10,898 nucleotides of DNA from Opitutaceae bacterium (GTDB lineage: Bacteria > Verrucomicrobiota > Verrucomicrobiae > Opitutales > Opitutaceae), in assembly GCA_031266495.1 (NCBI GenBank), contig JAISAX010000898.1, positions 1 to 10,898 of the forward strand, in the 5' to 3' direction. Positions within the stretch are counted from its first letter, which is position 1. Each line of letters begins with the position of its first letter. This document shows positions 1 to 6,420 of this stretch, piece after piece. The position numbers and the translations under genes were made by a program. The notes beneath the pieces are model-generated. The model did not search any database, was not told where the DNA came from, and worked only from the letters and a program-made list of their open reading frames with translations.

Positions 1-226
1 CCAAAAGTCCCCGGATCAAATTGAATTGTTCGATACTTATATCACTTGGATAAGCCTCATGCATAATTCGGAAATCATGATTTTGTCTGGAAAAATATCA
101 AGAAAATGCATATTTTTCGGCCGAAAATATTATCATGTATAGCAATAAGTTATGCATTTATCCCATTTGATTTAATTTTAAACACGTTCTTACACGATCG
201 GCGCATTTCAACCTTCACAACTGAGT
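1..226. other. AT-rich non-coding leader with palindromes and three ATGCAT copies
   Basis: No convincing gene is seen here. The stretch is much more AT-rich than the DNA that follows. It holds a perfect 14-bp palindrome at 114-127 (TTTTCGGCCGAAAA), which extends imperfectly to 110-130. ATGCAT occurs at 59-64, 106-111 and 152-157, at nearly regular spacing. The sharp change in composition near position 200 suggests a junction between DNA of different origin, or a regulatory or attachment region. I cannot assign a function. Confidence 0.5.
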
Positions 227-904
227 TTGACCAAGCGCGTGGATAGCGGCCCCTCCTCGGCGGATTGGCTGTTTTCCATTCGCCTGAACACAGGGGTTCC
301 GCGTTCGGGAGTAGCGTTCCACCTTGACGCATCAACAGGCCCCGCTTCAGGCACGGTTGAGACGGCCGCCCGTTACTTCACTTGGTATCGCACAACATCC
401 CTGCCCGCTGAGAAAAAAACGACACGTTATACACGCTTGGCTACCCTGGAGTCCCGCAACGCCGCGATCATGGATTTGGGCGGAAGTGATAATGCGCTCG
501 TTTTGTATTCCCCATCGGGTGGCCCCAATACCGGCATAGAATTGAACCCCACATTGGGAACGATCAGGATGAACAATGTAACGATCCAGTCTTCCGGGTC
601 TGCGAACCGAACGCTGACCGTAGATGCGGACGGTGCCATTCTCACCAATGCATCCACGCTTGATGCCGCCATGCTGGGGAACGGCATGGTGGATGAGGCG
701 CGTTTGCCGGAAAGCGTAACCAGGCTGGGCGCGACCATCGAGCTGGATTCAGCCGAGACGACGGGCAACCTGCCATGGCCTCGCGTAGGAGACAAACCCG
801 TTTCGTTGGCCGGCTACTTGCCTGCGGATGGTGAGGGGCGAATCATAAGCGCGATTCGTATTCTGCCCCAGGGCGACATACCTATGTTGAATGTCACGCC
901 TTGA
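227..904 (+). CDS. Hypothetical protein, phage tail-fibre-like composition
   Basis: A 225-residue reading frame with no cysteine, rich in Ser, Thr, Gly, Ala and Asn. The middle (about residues 85-150) has the look of beta-structured tail-fibre or surface proteins: a GGSDNALVLYSPSGG segment, then NNVTIQSSGSANRTLTVDADG, then an ALTN-like hinge and LPESVTRLGATIELDSAET. The start is doubtful. The first usable codon is TTG at 227 with no clear ribosome binding site, and the frame is open upstream to a stop at 179-181, so the 5' part may have been lost at the composition break near 200. It lies alone, 145 bp before the end of the convergent TPR gene. The structural resemblance is by composition and repeat style only. 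It may be a fragment of a larger phage or adhesin-like protein. Confidence 0.5.
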   Translation: MTKRVDSGPSSADWLFSIRLNTGVPRSGVAFHLDASTGPASGTVETAARYFTWYRTTSLPAEKKTTRYTRLATLESRNAAIMDLGGSDNALVLYSPSGGPNTGIELNPTLGTIRMNNVTIQSSGSANRTLTVDADGAILTNASTLDAAMLGNGMVDEARLPESVTRLGATIELDSAETTGNLPWPRVGDKPVSLAGYLPADGEGRIISAIRILPQGDIPMLNVTP

Positions 905-1049
905 ATAAGCCTCGCGCGCTGTGCATAGGCAGGATGCCAATCGACCGCCTCGCACATGGCCGAGGTTGTGACGCTGGGCGCACTCCAGAGCGACTATGTG
1001 CTCGCCAGATTTCCTGCTGCATCCCGCAGCGGGAGGCGGAAACACTGCG

Positions 1050-3038
1050 TCAGGGCTGAACGTCCACCGGTGGCTTGGGGGCCGGAGGCTCCCAAATGGC
1101 GAGTTGCGCAAGGGCGTCCGCGTGGGAGGGGGCGCGGCGAAGGACATCCTTGATGAGAAGCAAGGCGTGATCGTGGTAGCCTTCGGTGTAGATCTCGCGG
1201 GCAAGGGCAAGGAGGGCATTGGAGGCACCGGGGTCGCTGACAAGCGTGGCCCGCGCAAGCACCAGGAGGCGAAGGGAGTCGCCACCGCGGGCGCGCAGGG
1301 GCAATTCAAGGGCGTCGAGCCGGCGCTCCGCGCCGGAAAGCCAGACAGGCCGGGCACGGCGAGCCGCGACGAGGAGAGCGAGCGCGCCGGACGTGTCTTT
1401 GTCCTGGAGGCGCCGGGCATACTCGGACGTGAGAGCATCAAGACTGGCGAGGGCGGGGTCATCCTTCGCGGCAGGAGCAGGGCCGACGGGCTCGGGAACG
1501 CGCATGGACTCGATGCGGGCTCGGCGTTCGGCGAGGATGCGAGAGGAAGGGAAAAACCCGTTGGCAAGGGTAAGTATCCGTGCGGCGGTGTCGCCACGGC
1601 CGGAGTCGGCGAGGGCGTCGATCAGCAACTGGTAGAGGCGGACCGTGCCAGGCTGGGCGGAGACGGCCTTGACCAAAGCGGTCTGCACGCCCGAACCGGC
1701 ATCGGAGCAGGCGCTGGCGAGCCGGATCATGGTATCGAGCCAGACAGTTTCTCTCTCGGTGAAGGGTGGGCCGGGACTGGCCCGCAACTCCTCGGTGGTG
1801 GCCAAGGCGGCGGTCCAGTCGCGTGCTGCGATCTCGACTTGGAGCCGAGACCCCAACACGGGACGAGGGGACAGACCGCGTTCGCGCAACTCGCGTTCGA
1901 GCCGTTGCAGTCCACCTTCGAGCCGGCTTTCGACGAGGATACGTGCAATCCTCGGATAAAAGGTCTCGTCGGCGCCGTAGCGGAAGATGAGCGATTCGAG
2001 GACGGCCCAGGATTGTTCGGTGCGGCCAGCGAGCAAATTTTGCATCAAGGCGTAGAGCAGGGCGGCAGCCCGAGTCGGGGAAACGTCCTTGATGCGGACG
2101 AGGGTGGCGTCCATGCCGGCGAAGTCGCAGGCCTCGCGCTGCACGCGGGCGAGGAGGAAAAAAGCATCCGGCGAGCGAGGTTGCTCGGCAGTCCAAGCAC
2201 GGGCGAGACTGACGGCGGCGGGAGCGTCGCCCTGTTCGAGCCGACCGACAATGGTGGTCGTGCGGCGGAAGGAGTCCTGCTCCGGGTAGCCGGCGACAAG
2301 CGCGATGGCCTCGGCGGAGCGGGAGTCCGCCATCAGGGCCTTGACGGTCTGCTGGTCGATCCAGCGCGCGTCCCCGGCGGGGCGGGCTGCGGGCGGCAGC
2401 GCGTCGAGCGTGGAGCGGGCGAGCCGGTAGAGATCGACCCAGGCGGAGGGGTGGTCGGAGCCTTCGGCGAGGTCGAAGACGACTTCAAGGTAGTCTCGAC
2501 CGGGATAGCCGAATGCAAAACCGTCGCGCAGGAGCTTTTCCGCCTGCGGGCGGAGGCGAAGGGCGACATAGATACGGGCAAGCTCGCCGCGCGCGGTGAA
2601 GTTGGCGGGGTTCTTGCCCACGCCGAGACGCAGAAGGCCGAAGCCATCGCTGAAACGGCCAGCTTTCAGACGCTCACGGGCGAGGAGGATGAAGCCCTCG
2701 CCTTGCAGGCGTGTGCGATTTTCCCAGCGGGTGGGAAGCACGAGGTCGAGGTAGCCGACGCGGTTGTAGGGATTGGCGCTCTGAAGGCGGAGCAGGAGAA
2801 AACCCGCGCCAACCAGGTAGGTGCAGAGGGCGAAGGCGAAACCCCACAGCAAGAGCCCGCGCACGCTGAGGATGGGATGGTGATGGAGATAGGCTTTCCA
2901 GTAAGCCGGCACCGCTCCCCCCTTGGGCAGGGGACGGGCAGGATCGTTAGCACGCTGGATATTGAACAGGCCCAACCGCCAGCGGCTTCCGGTGAGCGGC
3001 GGCGTGGGCCAAGTGAAACAGATTTTTTTCAGTGCCAT
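1050..3038 (-). CDS. Membrane-anchored tetratricopeptide-repeat protein
   Basis: A 662-residue protein. About 60 polar residues precede one strong transmembrane helix at roughly 60-84 (GLLLWGFAFALCTYLVGAGF). The rest is alpha-helical with TPR-like helix pairs, for example around residues 110-175 (LARERLKAGRFSDGFGLLRLG; ELARIYVALRLRPQAEKLLR) and near the C-terminus (YHDHALLLIKDVLRRAPSHADALAQLA). The tail is proline-rich (PPAPKPPVDVQP). The ATG at 3036-3038 follows a purine-rich stretch. TPR solenoids act as protein-protein scaffolds; which partner this one binds cannot be told from sequence. The topology suggests a cytoplasmic N-terminus and a periplasmic solenoid. The opposite strand is also open over this region, but only as a shadow of GC-rich codon use. 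It is the only gene in its neighbourhood besides the polymerase upstream on the same strand, about 490 bp away. Confidence 0.8.
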   Translation of the reverse strand: MALKKICFTWPTPPLTGSRWRLGLFNIQRANDPARPLPKGGAVPAYWKAYLHHHPILSVRGLLLWGFAFALCTYLVGAGFLLLRLQSANPYNRVGYLDLVLPTRWENRTRLQGEGFILLARERLKAGRFSDGFGLLRLGVGKNPANFTARGELARIYVALRLRPQAEKLLRDGFAFGYPGRDYLEVVFDLAEGSDHPSAWVDLYRLARSTLDALPPAARPAGDARWIDQQTVKALMADSRSAEAIALVAGYPEQDSFRRTTTIVGRLEQGDAPAAVSLARAWTAEQPRSPDAFFLLARVQREACDFAGMDATLVRIKDVSPTRAAALLYALMQNLLAGRTEQSWAVLESLIFRYGADETFYPRIARILVESRLEGGLQRLERELRERGLSPRPVLGSRLQVEIAARDWTAALATTEELRASPGPPFTERETVWLDTMIRLASACSDAGSGVQTALVKAVSAQPGTVRLYQLLIDALADSGRGDTAARILTLANGFFPSSRILAERRARIESMRVPEPVGPAPAAKDDPALASLDALTSEYARRLQDKDTSGALALLVAARRARPVWLSGAERRLDALELPLRARGGDSLRLLVLARATLVSDPGASNALLALAREIYTEGYHDHALLLIKDVLRRAPSHADALAQLAIWEPPAPKPPVDVQP

Positions 3039-3103
3039 GCAGGGATCGTTTTCTTCGTCGTTACAACCATAAGGGTGGCTATAATTTGCTTAGAAAACGT
3101 CCG

Positions 3104-3235
3104 TCACATGTCCCGAATCAGTCGGCACGGATATGCCTGCTCGCAAACATGCCCCATCTCTTCGATGTAGTCCTTCAAGTCGGTAAACTGCGTGGCCGTA
3201 TGATCGCATGTTTCGAGAACATGGTGGGCCTTCAC
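3104..3235 (-). CDS. Possible 43-residue small protein
   Basis: Reading the minus strand from a GTG at 3233-3235 gives a 43-residue frame ending at TGA 3104-3106. It contains the segments HHVLETCDHTATQFTDLKDY and IEEMGHVCEQAYPCRLIRDM. Unlike the other frames here, its composition looks like a real protein: balanced acidic and basic residues, three cysteines, three histidines and a helical middle. An in-frame stop lies just upstream, within the loop of the 3241-3265 inverted repeat. No Shine-Dalgarno site is evident and I do not recognise a family. It may be a small gene, the 3' end of a decayed gene, or chance. Confidence 0.25.
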   Translation of the reverse strand: MKAHHVLETCDHTATQFTDLKDYIEEMGHVCEQAYPCRLIRDM

Positions 3236-3240
3236 CGGGG

Positions 3241-3265
3241 CCGCCGTGTGATTTTTTTACGGCGG
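3241..3265. repeat. Inverted repeat (7-bp arms)
   Basis: CCGCCGT at 3241-3247 pairs with ACGGCGG at 3259-3265 around an 11-nt loop containing seven T on the plus strand. It could be a small hairpin or an operator just upstream of the possible small minus-strand ORF. A terminator is less likely because the T-run sits in the loop rather than after the stem. Confidence 0.4.
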
Positions 3266-3530
3266 CAGGGCGACGCTTGCCAATTCTGACAGCGGTTGCG
3301 TTTACCATTCAAACATCGTCCGCCAACTGGTGTCCGGTTTCAAGCTACACAAAAGAAAGTTCACCTAAAAATCGCGAAGATGCGCACGACCCGCTTTGCG
3401 CGCAGACCTTATACTCCGGCTATCGACTTCCTTCGCTGCCTCCTGTCCCGATAACTGCGTTCGGCGCCGGTCAGGATCGCCCCGGATCGTTCAAGCGAAT
3501 CCTCGAATACGGTCCTGGTGTAGTTCTCCC

Positions 3531-4832
3531 TCACCACGCCTCCGGCTCCGTGGACTCCGGTTTCTTTTCCGGTTTTTTAAGCCGGCCCGCGTAACTGCGG
3601 TCGATTTCCTCGACCTCCGGCTCGGGGATGCGCGTAAAGGCGATCCGCATCGGTGCGTCCTGCGTGGCGCCGTGGGCACCGCCGAGATAAACGGTATTTT
3701 TGCCCAGCACCTTGTTGAGATGATCGACGGCCGCGAAGAGTTTGCCGTGTGCCTGTTCCGTCTGGTCCTCGAACAAATCGGGCGTGTGCATCCGCAAGTC
3801 GATCAGGTCGGTGAGTTGAACATCAAGGCGCACGGGTGTTCGGCGCGAGAACTTTCCTGGGCGTTTTCGCCATAGATCGTTCAACACATGGGTGAGCCTC
3901 AACGTATCCTGCGTTTCCGAAAAACGCACCCGCTCCTTCCATGAGGTTTCGTCGGTATAATCCACCGTGACACTCAGCGCGCCTGCATAGAGCCGGGAAT
4001 GGCGCAGGCGCATCGCGGCCTTTTGAAGCAAGCGATGAAGAATGGCGAGCGCGTCGGCGTGATTCCGTTTGGCCGGTGGCAGCACATGGCCGTGTCCGAT
4101 GCTCTGCCCGGTCTTCTGCTCGAAATAAGGCAGGTCTTCGCAATGGAGCAGGCGCCAGATTTGTTCGCCACGCACGCCACCCCAGATGCCGCGAAACTCG
4201 GCCATCGTGGCGGCGTAGAGCTGGGCCATCGTGGTGATGCCGTGCTCGGCAAGGCGGCGCTGGATGTTGGAGCCGATGCCGGCAATATCGCCGGGAGCAA
4301 GGTGCAGGAGTTTTCCGGGCACGTCCTCGTCGTCGAGAATCACCAGGCCATCGGGCTTCCGCATGTCAGAGGCGACTTTCGCGAGCAGCCAGGTGGGCGC
4401 GATGCCGATGGAACTGCGAAGGCAAGGACCAACCTCGCGGCTGATGGTGACCTTGATCCTCAAGGCCAGCTTTTCCGCTTCGTCGCGCGACAGCATGGAG
4501 TCCAGATAAGCCGTCACCTCATCAATCGACTGCACCTCGACCTCTGGCACGAGCGAGGCGATGAGGTCTTTCAGTTTCCGGTGATAGTCGATGTAAACCT
4601 CCGGCCGGGCCTTGATGATTTCGATGCCTGGGCAGAGCCGGCGCGCGTCGGCCACCCGTCTGCCACGTTTCAGGCCGGCAGCCTTGGCCTCCAGGCTCAC
4701 GGCCACCAACCCGGTCGTCTCCGCCATCACGGGCACGACGCCGACCGGCTTGCCGCGCAACTCCGGCCGCTCCTGCTGCTCCACAGAGGCGTAGAACGAA
4801 TTGAAGTCGATGGTCAGGTATCGCAGCGGCAC
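3531..4832 (-). CDS. Y-family (DinB/UmuC-type) translesion DNA polymerase
   Basis: A 433-residue error-prone polymerase that copies past damaged template bases. The N-terminus has the family signature TIDFNSFYASVEQ with the first catalytic aspartate at D9. Asn follows at position 11, as in UmuC (DVNAFYAS) rather than the Asp usual in DinB. The second catalytic pair is D104-E105 in QSIDEVTAYLD. SIGIAPTWLLAKVASD (about 141-156) is the conserved palm segment, and GIGSNIQRRLAEHGI (about 185-199) is the thumb helix-hairpin-helix. The little-finger domain spans about 245-345. PDLF (351-354) could be a beta-clamp contact, and the following LFAAVDHLNKVLGKNTVYLGG resembles the UmuC C-terminal extension. 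The start is GTG at 4830-4832, which places D9 at the normal distance. All key residues are present and the length is normal, so it looks functional. No umuD or recA neighbour is visible. Confidence 0.9.
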   Translation of the reverse strand: MPLRYLTIDFNSFYASVEQQERPELRGKPVGVVPVMAETTGLVAVSLEAKAAGLKRGRRVADARRLCPGIEIIKARPEVYIDYHRKLKDLIASLVPEVEVQSIDEVTAYLDSMLSRDEAEKLALRIKVTISREVGPCLRSSIGIAPTWLLAKVASDMRKPDGLVILDDEDVPGKLLHLAPGDIAGIGSNIQRRLAEHGITTMAQLYAATMAEFRGIWGGVRGEQIWRLLHCEDLPYFEQKTGQSIGHGHVLPPAKRNHADALAILHRLLQKAAMRLRHSRLYAGALSVTVDYTDETSWKERVRFSETQDTLRLTHVLNDLWRKRPGKFSRRTPVRLDVQLTDLIDLRMHTPDLFEDQTEQAHGKLFAAVDHLNKVLGKNTVYLGGAHGATQDAPMRIAFTRIPEPEVEEIDRSYAGRLKKPEKKPESTEPEAW

Positions 4833-4890
4833 AACGCTTACCCTGCCACGAAACCAGAAGGCTTCAACGCCCCCGCCTCGGTATTTTTAT

Positions 4891-4919
4891 TTGGAATCCG
4901 GCTCCCTAAAATTTATCTT
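4891..4919 (+). promoter_or_regulatory. Possible sigma70-type promoter for the small membrane protein
   Basis: TTGGAA (4891-4896) and TATCTT (4914-4919) each match four of six consensus bases and are separated by exactly 17 bp. They lie in the AT-rich divergent gap between the polymerase and the membrane protein. The predicted leader would be only about 10 nt. This is a prediction from sequence only. Confidence 0.3.
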
Positions 4920-4936
4920 AATAGTCTATCTGACCA

Positions 4937-5284
4937 ATGGATGCTCTTACTGCCACGCTCCTCTTCGCCGGGATTTATGGCCTGATCTTGGCGCTGACCG
5001 GATTCAAGACGGTGGCGGCAATCAAACGCCGGAATCTCCGGCAGATCCGTTTCGCCGGCCACGCCACCTGGATGATGTTCGCCGCGTCGGTGGCGCTTCC
5101 TCTGATCGCCCGGCTTGGCGAAGCCAGTATCAATATCGACTTGAGAGTCACGATCCCCGCAACGCTCATCGGTTACATTCTTGGCATTGCGGCCGGGGCC
5201 TGGCTCACGCCTCCTCACAAATCGAATGACAGATCGGACTCGGGCTCAGATTCGCCAGTCCAACCACCGTCATCACACCGTTGA
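4937..5284 (+). CDS. Small integral membrane protein, unknown function
   Basis: A 115-residue protein with three probable transmembrane helices: about residues 4-26 (LTATLLFAGIYGLILALTGF), 41-60 (GHATWMMFAASVALPLIARL) and 70-92 (VTIPATLIGYILGIAAGAWL). A basic loop (KRRNLRQIR) follows helix 1, suggesting that this loop is cytoplasmic. The C-terminal 20 residues are a polar Ser/Asp/Pro tail. The ATG at 4937 lies 104 bp from the divergent polymerase start, and no clear Shine-Dalgarno site precedes it. A strong hairpin lies about 33 bp after the stop codon. I do not recognise the family, and a link with the polymerase is not shown. Confidence 0.65.
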   Translation: MDALTATLLFAGIYGLILALTGFKTVAAIKRRNLRQIRFAGHATWMMFAASVALPLIARLGEASINIDLRVTIPATLIGYILGIAAGAWLTPPHKSNDRSDSGSDSPVQPPSSHR

Positions 5285-5316
5285 GATGGTGCTTAAACGA
5301 TTCATCAGAAACGGAT

Positions 5317-5358
5317 GAAGCTCCCGGCCGGAATCCCTAAATGGAGGCCGGGAGCTTC
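5317..5358. terminator. Strong hairpin with perfect 13-bp arms (possible bidirectional terminator)
   Basis: GAAGCTCCCGGCC (5317-5329) and GGCCGGGAGCTTC (5346-5358) are perfect inverted repeats around a 16-nt loop. They lie between the end of the small membrane gene and the end of the convergent cassette array, where a bidirectional terminator would be expected. No T-run follows on either side, so it may instead be a REP-like element or a Rho-assisted stop. Confidence 0.5.
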
Positions 5359-5374
5359 GATCAACTTGATAACC

Positions 5375-5452
5375 ACCTGATGGATAAGATCAATCTGTGC
5401 GTAAGCACAGGGCGTAACGCTTACCAGAGCTGGCTGCATCGCCTTGTTAGGC
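5375..5452 (-). other. attC-like integron recombination site 1 (R' box decayed)
   Basis: On the minus strand the R'' box GCCTAAC (5452-5446) contains the TAA stop of the preceding gene, as is common in cassettes. The next bases match attC site 2 at 21 of the first 23 positions, including the L''-like GCCAG. The interior contains CCAG-CT-CTGG and CTGTGC-TTAC-GCACAG hairpins. The R' end is degenerate: ATCAGGT (5381-5375) lies where GTTAGGG is found in site 2, following a shared TGATCTT. An alternative, shorter R' is GTTACGC (5418-5412). This site probably marks the last cassette. Confidence 0.6.
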
Positions 5453-5863
5453 TTCTTTAATTTTATTTAATATTTTGTCTATTTCAGATTTAAACTCCTC
5501 TTTTGTCATGGAGTCATATTGCGGAGCCCCTTTGGCACGGGCTTTCTTATATTCTTCCTCCTCGATGCTCTTAAATTTGTTCCAAGCTTTTTGCACACGG
5601 CATTCGCGCTTGGGGAAACTGACCATTCTAAGTCGATCAAAATAAGGCTGAAGAGGTTTGGCGATCTCGGGTAATCGATGGAAATGAATATTTCCTCCGC
5701 TTGTGTCCCACGGCGGGTCAGCCTGTAACGTCAAGAGTTTCTCTTGGATTATAACCAATATCGTATAGCGCCTGTCATTGCGAGAGAAAGCCCAACGACT
5801 GATCGCCACAACACTTATCGATACTGCTGCGCTGATTAATGCAGATATAATGGGTGGTTCCAT
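5447..5863 (-). CDS. Cassette-encoded hypothetical protein with N-terminal membrane helix
   Basis: A 138-residue protein with a hydrophobic helix at about residues 4-26 (PPIISALISAAVSISVVAIS) followed by an arginine-rich stretch (RWAFSRNDRRY), suggesting a single-pass anchor with a cytoplasmic C-terminal part. The middle has LPEIAKPLQPYFDRLR, and the C-terminus is a charged, helix-prone segment (KFKSIEEEEYKKARAK; KEEFKSEIDKILNKIKEA). The ATG at 5861-5863 lies 6 bp after the R' box of attC site 2, and the TAA stop lies inside the R'' box of site 1, so gene and attC form one cassette. Its base composition is clearly AT-richer than the flanking chromosomal-type genes. I do not recognise the family. 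Confidence 0.7.
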   Translation of the reverse strand: MEPPIISALISAAVSISVVAISRWAFSRNDRRYTILVIIQEKLLTLQADPPWDTSGGNIHFHRLPEIAKPLQPYFDRLRMVSFPKRECRVQKAWNKFKSIEEEEYKKARAKGAPQYDSMTKEEFKSEIDKILNKIKEA

Positions 5864-5869
5864 AATTTT

Positions 5870-5968
5870 CCCTAACGTGAAAGATCAGCCATGGAGGTAG
5901 ATGGCGTGTCTCGTGTAAGAGCAAGAGGTGTGACAGCTTCCGGGACTGGCCGTATCGCCTTGTTAGGC
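5870..5968 (-). other. attC-like integron recombination site 2
   Basis: A 99-bp site read on the minus strand. The R'' box is GCCTAAC (5968-5962), followed by spacer, an L''-like GATACGGCCAG, a long central part, an L'-like CATGGCTGATC, and the R' box GTTAGGG (5876-5870). The ends pair in the attC manner (CCTAAC with GTTAGG; GAT..GGCCA with TGGCTGATC). The R' consensus is GTTRRRY, and only the last base differs. It lies directly between the stop of the 126-residue gene and the start of the 138-residue gene. Confidence 0.75.
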
Positions 5969-5975
5969 TCCTTCT

Positions 5976-6356
5976 TCATTTTATGTATGGACTCCAGTCG
6001 AATGTTATCGATCGCTTAGTTTGGTCGATCCACCACGGCTCCCAATTCGTGCCAGCGGGAAAGCCATGTGATTCGGGATAACCTTCGCTAGGGATCCAAG
6101 TGCTTTTATTTACGATTAATCCGCAAATATGGGGTAAATTGTTGGCGATCGTCCACCCATTGAGCTCAGTAAGCCCTTCCGCTTGTAGCCTTCGGCCAGA
6201 TAGTTCTTCAGGGCGTGGACAACCTAGCGCTCCGAGCGCCTCCGAGTATGAAATAAATGCCCGTCTGTTATTCTGTGCGAAACGACCAGATTGGATTTGG
6301 GTATAGATTACTCGTAGAAGAGCTTTCCCTTTTAGTCCTAATTCATGCGGTTTCAT
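5976..6356 (-). CDS. Cassette-encoded hypothetical protein with LPxxxxLIVNKxTxxPxxGY motif
   Basis: A 126-residue protein with no signal peptide or membrane helix, probably cytoplasmic. The N-terminal half is helical and basic (GKALLRVIYTQIQSGRFAQN; ISYSEALGALG), perhaps a helix-turn-helix-like unit. Residues 74-93 form LPHICGLIVNKSTWIPSEGY. I associate this signature (LP.L..LVVNK.TG.P..G.) with small uncharacterised proteins of mobile elements; that association is from memory and is not proof. The C-terminus is Trp-rich (NWEPWWIDQTKRSITFDW). The ATG at 6354-6356 lies 8 bp after the R' box of attC site 3, and the TGA stop lies 7 bp before the R'' box of site 2. The coding DNA has lower GC than the flanking host-type genes. 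Function unknown. Confidence 0.7.
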   Translation of the reverse strand: MKPHELGLKGKALLRVIYTQIQSGRFAQNNRRAFISYSEALGALGCPRPEELSGRRLQAEGLTELNGWTIANNLPHICGLIVNKSTWIPSEGYPESHGFPAGTNWEPWWIDQTKRSITFDWSPYIK

Positions 6357-6364
6357 AGTTATTT

Positions 6365-6418
6365 GTCTAACGTTAGGAATCAGCCATGAAAATAGATATC
6401 TCCATCACTTTGTCAGGC
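6365..6418 (-). other. attC-like integron recombination site 3
   Basis: A 54-bp site on the minus strand. The R'' box is GCCTGAC (6418-6412; one base off RYYYAAC) and the R' box is GTTAGAC (6371-6365), which fits GTTRRRY exactly. The L' region CATGGCTGAT is identical to that in site 2. It follows the TGA of the Shedu-like gene by 2 bp and precedes the next cassette gene by 8 bp. Confidence 0.7.
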
Positions 6419-6420
6419 TT

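Larger units (their letters stand above)
3039..3530. other. Gene-poor gap between the TPR and polymerase genes
   Basis: About 490 bp with no recognisable gene family. It contains an inverted repeat at 3241-3265 (CCGCCGT and ACGGCGG arms, 11-nt AT-rich loop) and a short protein-like frame on the minus strand (listed separately). The longer frames crossing it on either strand have arginine/proline-rich shadow composition. It may hold the upstream region of the TPR gene or remnants of a lost gene. Confidence 0.5.

Noticed and set aside
749..1597. A 282-codon minus-strand open frame
   Set aside because: Its composition is Pro/Ser/Arg-rich and low in complexity, and it overlaps two better genes.
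996..3170. A 724-codon plus-strand open frame opposite the TPR gene
   Set aside because: Its product is Gly/Arg/Glu-rich without domains, and it mirrors the codons of the minus-strand TPR gene, which has a clear membrane helix and repeats. It is an antisense shadow in GC-rich DNA.
3999..4985. A 328-codon plus-strand open frame opposite the polymerase
   Set aside because: The minus strand has all Y-family catalytic motifs; this frame is its shadow.
5317..5358. Insertion-sequence terminal inverted repeat
   Set aside because: Both arms lie only 16 nt apart with no transposase between or beside them, so a hairpin is the simpler explanation.
5394..5409. CTGTGC-GTAA-GCACAG hairpin as a separate terminator
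   Set aside because: It lies inside attC-like site 1 and is better explained as part of that site's folded interior.
4833..5427. Shared 10-mer AACGCTTACC at the polymerase start and near attC site 1
   Set aside because: A single 10-bp match of this kind can occur by chance in a window of this size, and the flanks do not align.
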